Origin: Kuschelorhynchus macadamiae
Lineage: Eukaryota > Arthropoda > Insecta > Coleoptera > Curculionidae
Assembly (NCBI GenBank): GCA_030620095.1
Contig: JAUTXW010004489.1
Location: 733,602-797,601 of the forward strand
Direction of reading: 5' to 3'
Length of the DNA stretch: 64,000 bases
Shown here in pieces: positions 10,490-22,080 of this stretch; position 1 is the stretch's first letter, and every line of letters begins with the position of its first letter. Position numbers and translations under genes: made by a program. The notes below the pieces were generated by a model, which worked only from the letters and a program-made list of their open reading frames with translations, was not told the origin of the DNA and made no database searches.

Positions 10490-11290
10490 GTAAAAAGTAA
10501 AATATAAAACTTAATCGTGAAAAAATCACCCTCTGAGATTTTTTCAGATCTTTACGTTTTAGGGTCTCTAGATGCCAAAAAACATGTTTTCTCAATTCCC
10601 TCGGTTTGTCTGCCTGAATATCGTAAAAATCCAATATGGAAAATTAAAATGGCGGCCTAGTGAAATGTTAAAAAATGATTACTAAAAAACTGCTTATCCA
10701 ATTTATCTTAAATTTTACACTAAATTCAAGTATTATGTAGGAATCAACTTTTAAAATTTTTGTACGAATCAAAGAAGGCGGAACAAAATGGCGGCTTAAT
10801 AAATTATTTAATAATTCAATTCAAGTATTTAAAATAGACTGATTTCAAACTGTGTGCAATAATTAATTGTGGTATAGAGATGAACTAGTACAACTGTGGT
10901 ACTAATTCAAGATAGCGGAATAAAATGGTGACTATATTAAATGTTTGTAATCGTGAAAAAAATAACCTCTCAGGTTTTACATATCTTCACGTTTTAGCGT
11001 TCCTAATAACATTTGGTATGAATTTAAGATAGCAAAACAAAATGCCGGCCTAATAAAATGGAATATAGAGACAAATTGGAAAGGTTGTAGTACAAATTTC
11101 AGACGGCGGAACAGTATGGCGGCCAAATAAAATTTTGGTGCAAAATGGGGGTGTGTGTCAAGGTAAAAACTACTTATTGAATTGATTTTAAATTATGTCC
11201 AAAAATCAAGTGTGGCATAAGTAGAAACTGATAAAATATTGATAGAAATCTAATATGAGGAAACAAAATGGCGCCGAAAATAGTGTTTGA
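10490..11290. repeat. Degenerate repeat array with AAAATGGCGGCC core
   Basis: The motif AAAATGGCGGC or a close variant recurs near 10650, 10789, 10925, 11041, 11115 and 11266, usually preceded by GCGGAACA and followed by TAATAAA. A second module (ATCACCCTCTGAGATTTTT, then CTTTACGTTTTAG and ATGCCAAAAAACATGTTTT) occurs at about 10530 and, degraded, at about 10950. Another copy lies at 19.6 kb. The units are too diverged for an exact period. It looks like old dispersed repeat sequence arranged in rough tandem. Confidence 0.55.
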
Positions 11291-13128
11291 GAAAACAGTA
11301 TGTATGTGTTGCTAGATGACTATTCACTAAACTAAATTGAGTTCTCTATTCCCAATAAAAGATTGATAACGAGGGATATTCCGGGTAAAGGAAATGTACC
11401 GATTTTTTAATTATCTGTCATATAAATACGTATTGTAAAATTTTCATTCACTGGTTCAAATTTTGTTTTTAACAAGCAAGCAACGCACTAAAAAGTACAA
11501 AATAATGTAATGTTGTCGAAATTAATTAAACGTACATGCTTCTCAAAGAAACGAAAACGCTAATCGCACTTTTTTGCATAGTCATTGAACAAAATATATT
11601 TTAAAACAATTACATTATTTTGTACAATTTAGTTAGTTACTGACAAAAGCGTGTTCTCTAGATATTTTAAACTATAATTTTGTATTGAACCGAGGATCAC
11701 ATATGGTTTTATTTATTAGCGTTCAGACTTGCTCGCATTGATAGCATAAAGCATGTTTGTCATGTTAGCATTAAAACTATTATTTTTTATCTAATCTTAG
11801 AGCACGAAACTGGGTCATGGCTTGCAACAGAGAAGATCTTTTAAATAAAATAAGCGATCTGCATAAAAATCAGAGGTTAACGACTATGTATTCACAAATT
11901 TTTCAATATAAATATATTAAACTTTGTTAAACATTACTAACAAAATATTTTGATAAGGTCCTGCTCAGAATAAATATAAATATTTTGAGTACACCTCTGA
12001 GTTCTCCGCCCAGCTAATGGGGCTCGATTAAACATGTTTATGAGAGAAAATTCCAGGAGTGCGGTATATGCTTGGTTATTAATCTGTGGTAATGTCATAT
12101 GAGTGGCGTCCTATCCAATCTAGCTTTTTTGTTTAGAGACTTTTTGAGTAAAATAGTGCAATTAAAATTTGTTTTCAGTATTCTGTATATTGATATTTTT
12201 CTTTTTCGCCAATTTTTTTATATACAACATACACTGGGATATTAAATGCAAAAAATATATTAGGTTCGTAACCTTCAAAGAAGTTTTCCCGTTAGGTTTA
12301 ATATGCTCATGTCTTAATTTTATTATTAAGTCCCATTTTATGTTGTTTTTAGAATTGCTATTTACTTAATAACGTGTGTGGCTTAAAACTCTTGCTATAG
12401 TGAAAGTTTCCATTTATTTATTTGTTTACATAATTATTTCTACAGAAAATCCATGTTACAACATGTGATATAATAAATAGCCGTAATACACAAACAATAA
12501 CTAAAATATTACATAAAAAATACTGCAGAAAACAATATCAAAGGAAAAAAAGCATGGTATCCCAAACATAGTTAAATTTGTTTTGATGTAATTTAAGAAT
12601 CTTGTGTTTTGATTTGTTTTTTTTTTTATTACTAAATATAGGTTTATAACATTAATTATATTGCTTTTCATTATCTATTATCCTATTGTCATCACTAATT
12701 ATAAGGAAATCTGAACTTCAATATACACATCACACCAAAAAAGTAGAGATTTAAATCTTATCTCTAATCCACAAAACGTAAATCTAAGTTTTAAGGTTCT
12801 GGTGTAAAATGATGTCTAAAATAATAACTTTACGAAGTCAATAAGCCAACCACGATTCCTCACCCGATCTTCTTATCAATCAGACCCATTCGAAAACCGC
12901 TCTATATGGATCGTCGGCTCCGCAGCACGGTTCCTGACTCGAAACACAAATGATGATGCGTTGAACAAATAAAATGACTGAACAATAAACATAATAACAT
13001 TCTGCTTTGTCTCTATTTGAAAGATCCGTGATCCGGTTCGCAATGTTTTAAGGAACCGTCTCCGGTGGATCAGTATGAAGATCTGGTCAGACGTAAACGA
13101 CGCATCTGTACTATTCTGTACTCGTGAG
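11291..13128. other. Non-coding; possible LINE 3' tail at 12.4 kb
   Basis: No gene recognised. Antisense TTATTTATTTGTTTACATAA at about 12410-12440 resembles LINE 3' ends seen elsewhere in the window. The stretch 12.84-13.12 kb is richer in GC than its surroundings but has no recognisable coding sense. Confidence 0.3.
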
Positions 13129-13599
13129 TAGGGATGCACAAAAATTGAAAAACATCGATATTCGATACAACAAAATGAGATATATCAATGTGACAAATTA
13201 TCGTTAGCATTTCATGGATGTTTCTAAAACAGCGGTAATTCATCGATACATACAATGTTTTTGTATGTATGATAAGAACTGTAGCATGTAGCAATCAATG
13301 TTACAAAGTTGGCTGCCATATTTTGTCAAACTTTTAAAAAGTTTGAATATTTTGCTATTATTTATCATTGTAGAATAAAAACAAAATAATACTTATGTTA
13401 CTATTGGCGAAAAAATATAATAAATAATATAGATAATGAGAATCTTTAGTAATATAATAAAAAAGAATAGAAATGACCTAAACCGCTAGTGGTTTTTGGA
13501 CGTAACTGGGGCGTATGACAACGTAAATTTCATTAACTGACGTAAATATCATGGTGACAATTCAGTTTCCTTTTTATATGAATCCAGGGCAAGATGACT

Positions 13600-14300
13600 G
13601 AACAGTGAGAATTGGTATATGGGGCCCCGGCTTCAGTTTTTCAAACAGACTTCCAGAATTTTCGCCAATTTGCTCTGCTGAGATGTATGCTATCTTACTG
13701 CCCTTGAACTAATACAGCATTTTAGATTGACCAATGTAGTAATATTTTCAGACAATAGTTCTAAGTCCACCGATAATCACATTACAACCGCAAACTAGAC
13801 AAGCATGGATGAAATGAGAAATGGGGACTTTAGGATATCTTTGGCTTGAGTTTCAAGCCGCACGGGAATAATCGGAAACGTAAAAGCGGATAAATTGGCC
13901 AATTTGGGAAGACTTCCCTGAACTATTACGACTATGAAAATGGATTACAGAGAATTTATCCCTTCATACAAACAACGTTTCCTTGAGAAGTGGAAAGAGA
14001 GATGGAAACAGGTCGGTCTCACTGAGGGAAGACTCTACGGAAAAATTGCACAAACACTATATATCAAACCCCGGTTTACAGCATCAAAACACCTACAAAG
14101 GCAGTGATGAGCCGGGTTCACTACCTGATATCCTTTTTGAATGTCTTTTTGAGAATATGTGGATTGAAAGTTTGCAACGTATACTTATTTCTGTGACTTC
14201 TTTTAGCCTCCCTGACCCACTTTAATGTGGACCCTTGTTGTCGTTTACACAGCCCCCAAGACGACCTTATAATCACAGCTGGTTAAGGACGTTACACGGA
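13600..14300 (+). pseudogene. LINE RNase H and C-terminal fragment
   Basis: Pieces in shifting frames read AEMYAILLPL, VVIFSDNSSKS and then TGIIGNVKADKLANLG, the order of motifs in the RNase H domain of I/R1-type non-LTR retrotransposons (catalytic E, D in SDS-like context, and the NxxAD motif). A following YREFIPSYKQRFLEKWKERW segment fits the region after RNase H. Several stops break it. Confidence 0.65.
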
Positions 14301-14599
14301 AGAGTCAGTCAGTCATAACCTAAACAAAATAAAACTACAAATAATTACATAGCATGAATACAATTTTAATAACTTGTACAATCAATTTAAACAGTAATAA
14401 ACTAAAGACCACTTTAAACTAACTAATTAGAATAAAACCAATTCTAGACAGTTATGGACACAATAACTTTTTTTTTTCAATAGTAATAAAGTATAATGTT
14501 TAAAGACAAATTGGCAAATAGAATCCAAGTTCGAAGCAACTTCTTTCTTTAAAAGCGCCTGAAAAGAAACGCCCTTTATTCTATACAAATTTAGGTATG

Positions 14600-15080
14600 T
14601 TCCCAATAGATCTAGAATTAAGATCTCCAGTCGAAGATCTATTTTCCCCCAGAAATCCTCAGATATAATTTTCAATAAGAATATTTTTTCCTTAAGTTTA
14701 AATTTTGAAGTTCTTTTATTTCTTAAAAATAATCTATTTTTACGACCAGGCAAAAACAAAAAAAAATTAGTTAATGATTATAGAAAGAAGTTTACTCGAT
14801 CGATTTTACGAATTATTATCGTCAGTCTTTAATATCTTAAAAGAAACTAAATAGGAATTTAGAAAACACCTCAAATGTCATTAAGATCCCAGTCCTATTA
14901 CCTATTTTCCCCCGAAATCCACAGAAATATTTTTTAATGAGAATATTTTTTCTTTAAATTTTGTGATTATGGCAAGAAGTTTACTCGATCGATGTTACGA
15001 ATTATTCTCGTCAGTCTTTAATATTTAAAAAGAAAATAAATAGAAATTTAGAAAACGCCTCAAATTACTTCTTTTTTTGT
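14600..15080. repeat. Diverged tandem duplications
   Basis: A block starting near 14785 (AAGAAGTTTACTCGATCGAT and following) recurs near 14978 with about 90% identity over some 90 bp. An ATTTTCCCCC-centred block occurs at about 14641 and again at about 14903. The unequal spacings suggest a duplication followed by deletions. Confidence 0.65.
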
Positions 15081-15540
15081 AAATAAATATTTTTTTATTC
15101 ATTATACAGGGTAGCTCTAGAAATATGAAACAGTCCCCAAAAAATGAAAATATCTTTTGTTAGTTAAAAAAAAAAACAAACTTTGCATAAAAAAGATTCC
15201 GCTACACAGAGTAGCCCTAAGGAATACAGAAGCTCTTAAAAAAGCAATTATATTCTTTTAATTTCCATAATGTTCAGCTTTAAAAGAAAAACAGTAAAAC
15301 TGGAAAAATGCACCTATTTTTGCATACTGTTCTTTTTAAGGGTTAAAACGCTACATTTTAATAAATTAACTAATAATTAAGAAACTGTAGTGGCGGATTC
15401 ATGGTTTAAAACTATTTTTTGGGTTTTCCGCCTTATAAAATCGGAAAAAAAAAATATTTAACTTATAAAATCAATAGATAGTCTTAAGTTCTGGGTCCAC
15501 TATGAAGGTACCCGAGGAACGATACTGAAAAATGTTTGTT

Positions 15541-15585
15541 TTCTGGACGTTTCGGGGGAAAGTCTACCCCCGTCTTCACCAAACC
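15541..15585 (-). ncRNA. Hammerhead-like ribozyme motif (core one base off)
   Basis: The minus strand reads GUGAAGA (consensus CUGANGA, first base changed), then stem II GGGGG/CCCCC with a UAGACUUU loop, GAAAC and GUC. Stem I pairs UUUG with CAGA through one G-U. Stem III is the minimal ACGU type. One extra base lies between core and stem II, as in the other copies here. Such motifs mark Penelope-like elements and retrozymes; no element protein is seen nearby. The changed core cytosine would probably weaken or stop cleavage. Confidence 0.5.
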
Positions 15586-15953
15586 TACAAATAAAAAACT
15601 AAAGGCAGAATATTTCTTATGTTTAGTATCAGAAATATAACCAGAATGGCTAATCTCTGTATTAATTATAAAATATTAGAAATTAGCTATTTTGGTGTTA
15701 ATGTGATATGAAATATGACTCAATGATATGCCGACTAAGAAGTAGTCTTTTTGGGTTATACGAATATCAGGAAAACGTTCTACTTCTAGGTTCTTAGCTC
15801 CTAGCTTTCGAAATTCATGATGCATATGAAAACATCGATATATCAAAGTACCGATTTCTTCATACATTGAATATCGATATTTAGGTCCGACATCCGATAT
15901 TTCAAATACATCGAAAAATATCGTCCATCCCTACTCATAAATCAACATATTCG

Positions 15954-16287
15954 CAGTGTTGCCAATTTAGTACAACTGTACTAGATCTAGTACTTTTTTA
16001 TACAATCTAGTAAACTCAGAAGTATGCAGTAGTCAATATCTAGTACGTTTTTGAATTCTATGATTTAGTCAAATACCAGTTGGGATTTCCCCCCGGATTA
16101 AAATATATGCCTTTTGGTCTTATGCTAATTTTTTGTCCCTTTTTCGCACGAATTTGTTTCGTGGCGATATGTATGTAAAAGACCAGTACTATACTTTTCT
16201 TTGACCTTGATCTAGTACATTTCTGTAAATTTAGTAAACAATTTATTGAAATTTGCTACTAACCCAAAAATAATTCTGGCAACTCTG
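15954..16287. mobile_element. hAT-like MITE, 334 bp
   Basis: It begins CAGTGTTGCCA and ends TGGCAACTCTG, giving 11-bp inverted ends with one mismatch. Repeated GTACTAGAT-like motifs occur subterminally on both sides. Flanking octamers catattcg and catctgca match at five of eight positions, compatible with an old 8-bp target duplication. No coding sequence. Confidence 0.6.
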
Positions 16288-18000
16288 CATCTGCATATTA
16301 ATAGTCACAGACAGTGCAGGACCTCTCGCTTGCAGGGGCAGGGGACGTTTGTAAAGAACTGTTTGTTATGGAGCCAAATAGAAATTGAAACAAATAAAAC
16401 TATAGCCGCACCCACTCAATAATAAGTTTTTTTGCCTTTCGTCGAGCACAAGTTGTTTTAGTTTAAGAATTGACATAAATAAGACATTTAGTGCAATTCG
16501 GTTCCGTTTGATTGTTCATTTTGCTTCCACTTGCTGCCTGATTCAAGTAACAAAAAGGGTATGTTTTTGTACACTTGTTTTGTTTATTGCAATTCAGCGT
16601 CCAGAAGCTTGTTATATTCCCATTATTAAACCAGAGTAGTATTAAAAGTGAGAACAAGTATTAATCAACATTTCAGATGTGGATGGTTAGTAAAATTTTA
16701 ATCTTTCTGAACCTAGATTGAGTTTCAAAAATAAGTATTTAATAAAATGACTTGTCTTGAAAAAATCTGAGTAATTTTGATCTACAAGTTGAACGACATC
16801 CGTTTTAAAAACCGTTGTAGATGCCTAGTTTTAAATAACGGGATCGTTAGGTCGTTTTTTTATAATTTATATTTGTATAACTATTTTGGTTCAATTAAGG
16901 AAGGAACTGGTTCCTTAAGTTTAGCAGAGTTTGAGAATATATGAGAGACAGACCTATGTTAGTAACAGGTTTCAAATTGGGATACTTCCACTTTCAAAAG
17001 AAAGAAGTGAACAAAGTGAGAGCTTTTTGGTCTTATATCTTTGTTGCAGAATGATCAAAGGGTATAGGCTAGTTGATGTTCATGTTTTGCTGACAAACAT
17101 GTCAGAGTACCTATTTAGTGTGGCTAACAGAACTGTAGCTGGGGGCTGCTGAAATCTGCCTAGTCACATATGAAAATTAATATCTTCTTCCATTCTTGTT
17201 GGGTAGTGCTCTCAGTGCACTCTTGCAATTTGTATGTTCCATTCGATGCAGATCTCTGTGAGATTTCCTAATTTGAGTGTTCCTTTGAAAATAAGACCTG
17301 CTCTCAGAGTGCTTTAAGATTGTTCTCGCTTGCTCTGCACTCAGGTCAAATAGAAGATCTCAGTACAATAGACAAATTTCAAAAAAGTGTTTAGGGAGTT
17401 TTAGAAATTGTATCCTTTTTACCATTGGATAATAAAAAAATTTAATTATTAGGAAAAGATTAAAAAAAATGCGTTGAACTACCAAAATATGTGATGTTAT
17501 TGAAAAGTGGAGTTCTATTTTTTTAAGTATTTTACAATGTATTGTGATATACCTGTTTTATCTATATCTAATAAAAATCCTGGTACAGTGAACTCATTTT
17601 TTTGTTATGAAATAATTCTCGCGTCTGCCTAGATGCTAAAAAAACCTCGAACTTCAAATCAAAGATAAATAATATATTGAAGAGTGTCAAATAATGATTA
17701 AAAGAAAGCTGACCTCTCAAAATTTCATGTTCCATTGCTCAGAATGTTTACTTGATCTATAGAGAGTATGTGATGCCACGAGATGAATCTGGAGCAATTT
17801 TAGAGTGCTTCTGAGAAAGCAAATAGAATATGCTATAAAATATAGTTAAATCTTTTCTATGTGCGTCCCAGCATGTCTGCAGTAAGTGTCTAAAGATGAC
17901 AAACATTTTGGGTTTAGTTCTCTGGACATTGGAATACCTAAGTTTCCATTTTCTCTGCTATATTAAGTATTTTGTTATTTAATCTATGACTTCTCATAAC
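16288..18000. other. No recognised gene
   Basis: An open frame at 16931-17152 (73 codons, plus) has no recognised similarity and no splice or promoter support. The rest is AT-rich sequence without visible repeat or RNA structure. Confidence 0.3.
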
Positions 18001-18004
18001 AAAT

Positions 18005-18435
18005 TAAAAGTTACAAATCAAAAGTATGTTTTATTGTCACAAGAAAATTGTTACAATTTTATGGACAAAGCAAAATTTACTTTTATCAAAAACAATGAAA
18101 AAACGAAATATTGAAAAAAAAATCATATAGTTCAAAGTTAATTATTCATCAAATGAGTAAAACATGTTTGTTATTAAAACTTCTTTAATGCTATTTTTAA
18201 AATGTCTAAGGGTAAACCTTTAATTGTATGAGGCAATAGATTATAAAATTTTATCGCCCAGTAGTCTCGTCCTTGTTGACACCTCTTAAACCTCCAAAAT
18301 GGAGCAACCAAATTGTGCTTGTGTCGGGTGTAATGGTTATGTACATCTGCATGGTTCTTGCACCAACTCCCTCACTTTGCTTCACATATAAGAGGTTTTC
18401 CAGTAAGAATGATAAGATTTTAACATTTCAAAAAA
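18005..18435 (-). pseudogene. LINE (CR1/Jockey group) ORF2 C-terminus and 3' UTR
   Basis: The minus strand reads HNHYTRHKHNLVAPFWRFKR, then RDYWAIKFYNLLPHTIKGLP, ending at a stop at 18174-18176. This NTRxK ... KxYNxLPxxIK pattern is the conserved C-terminus of CR1/Jockey-group LINE reverse transcriptases. A 3' UTR with ACAATAAAAC and a TTTGATTTG tail follows to about 18005. Confidence 0.7.
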
Positions 18436-18689
18436 GGATGAAGACTGCAGACTATTCTAGACTTAGTGTTTTCAAATCTTTGTAATGTGAAAAAAACTTC
18501 TGATTGTCCATTGTCTCACATCAATGGTCATCATCCACCATTAGATATCACTATTTGTATAGAAAACACCTCCAGCATTCTATCTGCTGACAAAGACTAA
18601 AGCTTCAATTTAAATAAGGCAAAAAATTATTTTGTGAATATTTGGAAAGGTCTGAATATCAAAGATGCTGTCTAGTTCTTATATTGCAC

Positions 18690-19080
18690 CATAGATGCAG
18701 CAACTAAATTCTTATTAGTCTAAAAAATACAGAGTATTTATAGACAGCTCATTTAAATAATTTAAAATAAAAATAAAATTCATTGGCAATATAAACAACC
18801 AGTTATCAAAGTTACAAACAAAATAAATCATATATTAAAAAGTACATTGGTTAACATAATTACTAACAAAACAAATAAGTTAAAAGAAAACATTTAAGTC
18901 ATGTTACATGTTGTATCTTACAAATATTTGTAGAAAGCATCTCTGCCTTTTATGAATGATAGTATTCGGTCAAGCTGTATAAAGGATTTTCAGATAAAAT
19001 TGTCTATAACCTTGTTTTAAATTGTCTAAAATTTAAATTTCTAAATTCTAGAGGCAGTTTCCAGTATTATATGAAATTCA
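18690..19080 (-). pseudogene. LINE ORF2 C-terminus and 3' UTR
   Basis: The minus strand reads LPLEFRNLNFRQFKTRL followed by ILSENPLYSLTEYY, the usual last residues of a CR1-group LINE RT protein, then an AT-rich 3' UTR down to about 18690. Only the 3' end is present. Confidence 0.65.
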
Positions 19081-19189
19081 TTTCAGCTGCCACAACATAT
19101 TCAGATATAGGTTTTTTTTTCACATTTTCATTCCAACAAGAAACTAGATTGAATTTCCCATGCTACTTTTCAGAGTCAACTGTAAACCT

Positions 19190-19335
19190 AATCAAAAATA
19201 TATTTATTTACAAAATTACAAAACAAAATTATATTTTTACAAAATTATTTTATTTTTTACAAAATTACAAAAGGAAAATATGTATTTATTTACAAAATAT
19301 TATTATTTATTTACAAAATTACAAAAGAAAACCCT
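19190..19335 (+). repeat. Degenerate minisatellite, TTTACAAAATTACAAAA
   Basis: The unit TTTACAAAATTACAAAA or its halves repeats about seven times with irregular AT spacers. It is readable in several frames, which explains long Lys/Phe/Tyr-rich open frames here; these are not genes. Confidence 0.75.
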
Positions 19336-19584
19336 CTCTTTCTCTTCAGAACAGGTGCAGACAACTCTGAGTACAGTCCAAAGCTGCTATAAAAAACAAT
19401 TATGATGCTTTCCTTTCAGTGGTGCCCCTTTTCCACATATAATTTTGATTGCGTTTTTACGGCTAATGGTTTCCTTAAGGGGTATATAGGTTTAATTTAA
19501 AATATTAATTTTATAAAAAAAGAATTGTTAAGAGTTTGCCGCACTACAAAACCAGTGTACCGAATTGCCAGCCACAGAAACTTT

Positions 19585-19720
19585 GCTGCCTGTGAAACAA
19601 TCACCCTCTCAGCTTTTCCATATCTTCACATTTTAGCCTCCCTAGATGCCAAAAAACATGTTTTATCGATTCCGTCGATCCGTCTGTCGGTCTCGCTGTC
19701 AGTTCGCGAGATAGCTTAAA
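19585..19720 (+). repeat. Dispersed repeat copy related to the 10.5-kb array
   Basis: It shares AATCACCCTCTCAG, ATATCTTCACATTTTAG and ATGCCAAAAAACATGTTTT with the module at about 10530-10600. It ends in GTCGATCCGTCTGTCGGTC-type sequence. Confidence 0.6.
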
Positions 19721-19857
19721 CACTACTTACCTGATTGACTTTTTGACCAAAAATGAATGGTCATATAGGCATGACCTGGTAATATTTTGGTAAAATCCGA
19801 TATGAAAGAACAATGTAAAAGAAAAAATTGTTAGAGTAGTGTAATATTTGAAGATAA

Positions 19858-20310
19858 GATCCAGTAAAAAAACAAGCCTTTTTTTAAATTGTCGACGTTT
19901 TGCAACTTAATTGTTAATGTAAATCATATATCCTGCATGGAACCCATATTATCAGCCTTTAGCTACTCCGTTGGTCCGTATATATTTCCCAGTTATTACG
20001 TTTCTAAATAGTTTTTCTTAACAATCCTCTTGTTGTTACGTAAAACTGGTGTATTATTTGGGGTTAAGATCCAGTAAAAAAAACAGAAGTCTATTTTTTA
20101 ATAGTCATAGTAAAAACTTTTTTAAATTGTCGACGTTTCGTAACTTCATTGACGCATCCTCAGGACTCATAGATAGATTCTATATCCCGCATAAAACCCA
20201 TATTATCAGTCTTTACCTACTACGTTGGTCCGCAGATATTTCCCAGATATTAAGTTTCTAAATGGTTTTCGTTAACGATCCTCTTGTTTTTATGTCAGGG
20301 TGGTATATTT
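19858..20310 (-). mobile_element. Tandem 210-bp unit with hammerhead core (retrozyme- or Penelope-like)
   Basis: Two adjacent diverged copies start with AGATCCAGTAAAAAA at 19858 and 20068. They share TTTAAATTGTCGACGTTT, CCCATATTATCAG, TTGGTCCG and GATCCTCTTGTT. Copy two carries a hammerhead-type core on the minus strand; in copy one the CUGANGA block is deleted. Short tandem units bearing hammerheads are the hallmark of animal retrozymes, and also of the terminal repeats of Penelope-like elements. No protein is encoded. Confidence 0.5.
20129..20166 (-). ncRNA. Hammerhead-like ribozyme motif, core matches consensus
   Basis: The minus strand reads GUC-CUGAGGA-(stem II)-GAAAC-GUC-GAC. CUGAGGA fits the CUGANGA core and GAAA and the GUC cleavage triplet are present. 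Stem I is GUC/GAC. Stem III is the minimal ACGU palindrome, which in related ribozymes works as a dimer. Stem II is imperfect (GU-AA paired to UU-AC). One extra U follows the core. Confidence 0.5.
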
Positions 20311-20779
20311 AAGAACGGGTGAAGCGCAGCAGCGTGGCTGGGTGTATTGCCCTGCAGGTTAAAATAGTGGCGCAGGCGAAAAATTTTCGGGGTGCCACGC
20401 CCAAAATGGCTATTTTCTTACCTTTTTATGATGTTAATTATCCATAGCTTTGGAGCATTTTTTAATACTTAGAGGAAATAATATCAATTTATTAGATCTT
20501 AAATATGTTTTTTTTTGTTCTTAGAAAACAGTTATATACCACAATAGATGCAAAACTGCTTCCGCCTCCGATGATCCGATAGCACTAATTTACATTAATT
20601 CTATAACAAGCACCTGCAGCAGTAGTTTTATTCCGCTCCCATCTCTATTTGGACCTAGTTGCCACAATTCAGAACAGTTTCCATGACTCGGAAAAGAGAA
20701 AACAGCTTAGATATAATACAGTAAATACATACTAACAAGCCTAACTATAATTAACAGTAATTTAATATAATGTTAAGAC

Positions 20780-20990
20780 ACTAAATTTAGTAACTAGTTC
20801 CTGTATTTCATCTTAAAAATTTTTATAGAAGTTTGAATAATCAAGTCACATACATGCGAGTTGAGCAATTTTATCACCAGGAAGGCAAATGAGTTTCTAA
20901 ATTTAGAGGTTCGGTGTTGGTGTAGGTTAAATCTAATAACATTTCTAAGGTTTAAGTCGTTAAGTTCCTGTCTGGCTATAATTTATTTCC
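20780..20990 (-). pseudogene. Weak LINE C-terminal fragment
   Basis: The minus strand reads NLRNVIRFNLHQHRTSKFRN, followed by a segment resembling SFxxxxIxLLNS, which matches the RxxRTxxFxNSFxxxxIRLWNSLP pattern at the end of some LINE ORF2 proteins. The match is short. Confidence 0.3.
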
Positions 20991-21019
20991 ATAAATATAT
21001 GGGGTATCTTGTTTTATGC

Positions 21020-21662
21020 AGTTTTTATACAAATACACCAAAAAGAAGCATCACTCGATATTCGTATTGAAGTAAGTTGTTTTGCACATAAGCAGGGGTG
21101 ATATGAGAAAATTTATTTACACAGTAAACAAATCGGTTATAGGGATGACTGTAGGAATGCTTTCTAGGCTCTTGGTATTCTGATGCTCCCATCTCTCTAC
21201 ATTCTTGAGAACCTAATATATGTGAAAAAATATTCGACACAGTTCATCACTCATGAGACTATTCATAATTATAATACCAGAAATAAAATGGATCTAGTAC
21301 CACAATTTCAGAGATTAAAGAGGTGTCAGAGTGGGCGGGGTTATTGGGGTGTAAAATTTTTTAACCACCTGTCAGTTCATATTTGAGCCCTTCTATTGTT
21401 AAAATTTAAAATGACAATTAAGAATATTTTATTAAGTAATATGTTTTATACATTTGATGGGTTTTCTATTTATAGGTTTTAAAATTGTATGTAAGTCCTT
21501 TATTTGTTCCAATCCTAATATTTTAACTTGTGCAGTGTTCTTTACAATTAACTCTATCTAAATAATAGGCTATTTGTTTTATATATTTATTTTTTATTGA
21601 CGTGTGTAAGTTGTTTGCAACATTAACATTAATAAACCATTTGAATTTGGCTTATGGATATT
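21020..21662 (+). pseudogene. LINE ORF2 C-terminus with 3' UTR
   Basis: LPSLYILENLIYVKK starts at about 21184, followed by HNYNTRNKMDL and YWGVKFFNHL, with a stop at 21384-21386. The next piece, NILLSNMFYTFDGF, is in another frame, so there is a frameshift. The 3' UTR ends with AATAAACCATTTGAATTTGG. This is a 5'-truncated CR1-group LINE. Confidence 0.7.
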
Positions 21663-22080
21663 AACCATTGTGTTGCCATAACAACTGCCATCAACAAATC
21701 TAAATAAACACTAAAAAAAAGTCGCGTTCGTGTGTTTACTTTGGATTTTGCTCCTGTTTGTTGTCATTTTTTCCATGTAAATCCTGTCGATCGGAGATCG
21801 GATTCCTGTTTAATGACCTTCACGGGATCTAATTTTGCGGATATGGTATAATTTCTCGGATTATACTTCAAAAATACGCCAAAATTTGAATAAATTCCAT
21901 ACTTTCGTGGTCGGCCTATGTGTAGTCAAATATACGGATGTTCTGATCAGCTGATGTTGACATTTTCGCATATCGTGGCTCACATAACCTTTACATCGGG
22001 AGTGCCTACAGATCCGGACGGACGTTTTACGTTTCGAGTTAAGTTCAGTAAAGTGAAGATTTTGTTAACTAAACAATAAT

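Larger units (their letters stand above)
13129..15933. mobile_element. Candidate hAT-like element, 2.8 kb, no transposase
   Basis: The left end TAGGGATG is matched by CATCCCTA at the right end, and both are followed inward by ATCGATAT-rich sequence. This resembles the TAGGGATGG ends of many insect hAT elements. Flanking octamers are ctcgtgag (13121-13128) and ctcataaa (15934-15941), which agree at five of eight positions; all three differences are G to A, consistent with a decayed 8-bp target duplication. The interior carries no hAT transposase, only a LINE piece and other repeats. Confidence 0.45.

Noticed and set aside
12876..13139. Minus-strand frame of 87 codons in locally GC-richer sequence
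   Set aside because: No family recognised and no splice support; its right end crosses the inferred hAT-like terminus.
19071..19405. Two overlapping open frames of 81-99 codons
   Set aside because: Mostly translation of the TTTACAAAATTACAAAA minisatellite; the 5' part overlaps the antisense of a LINE.
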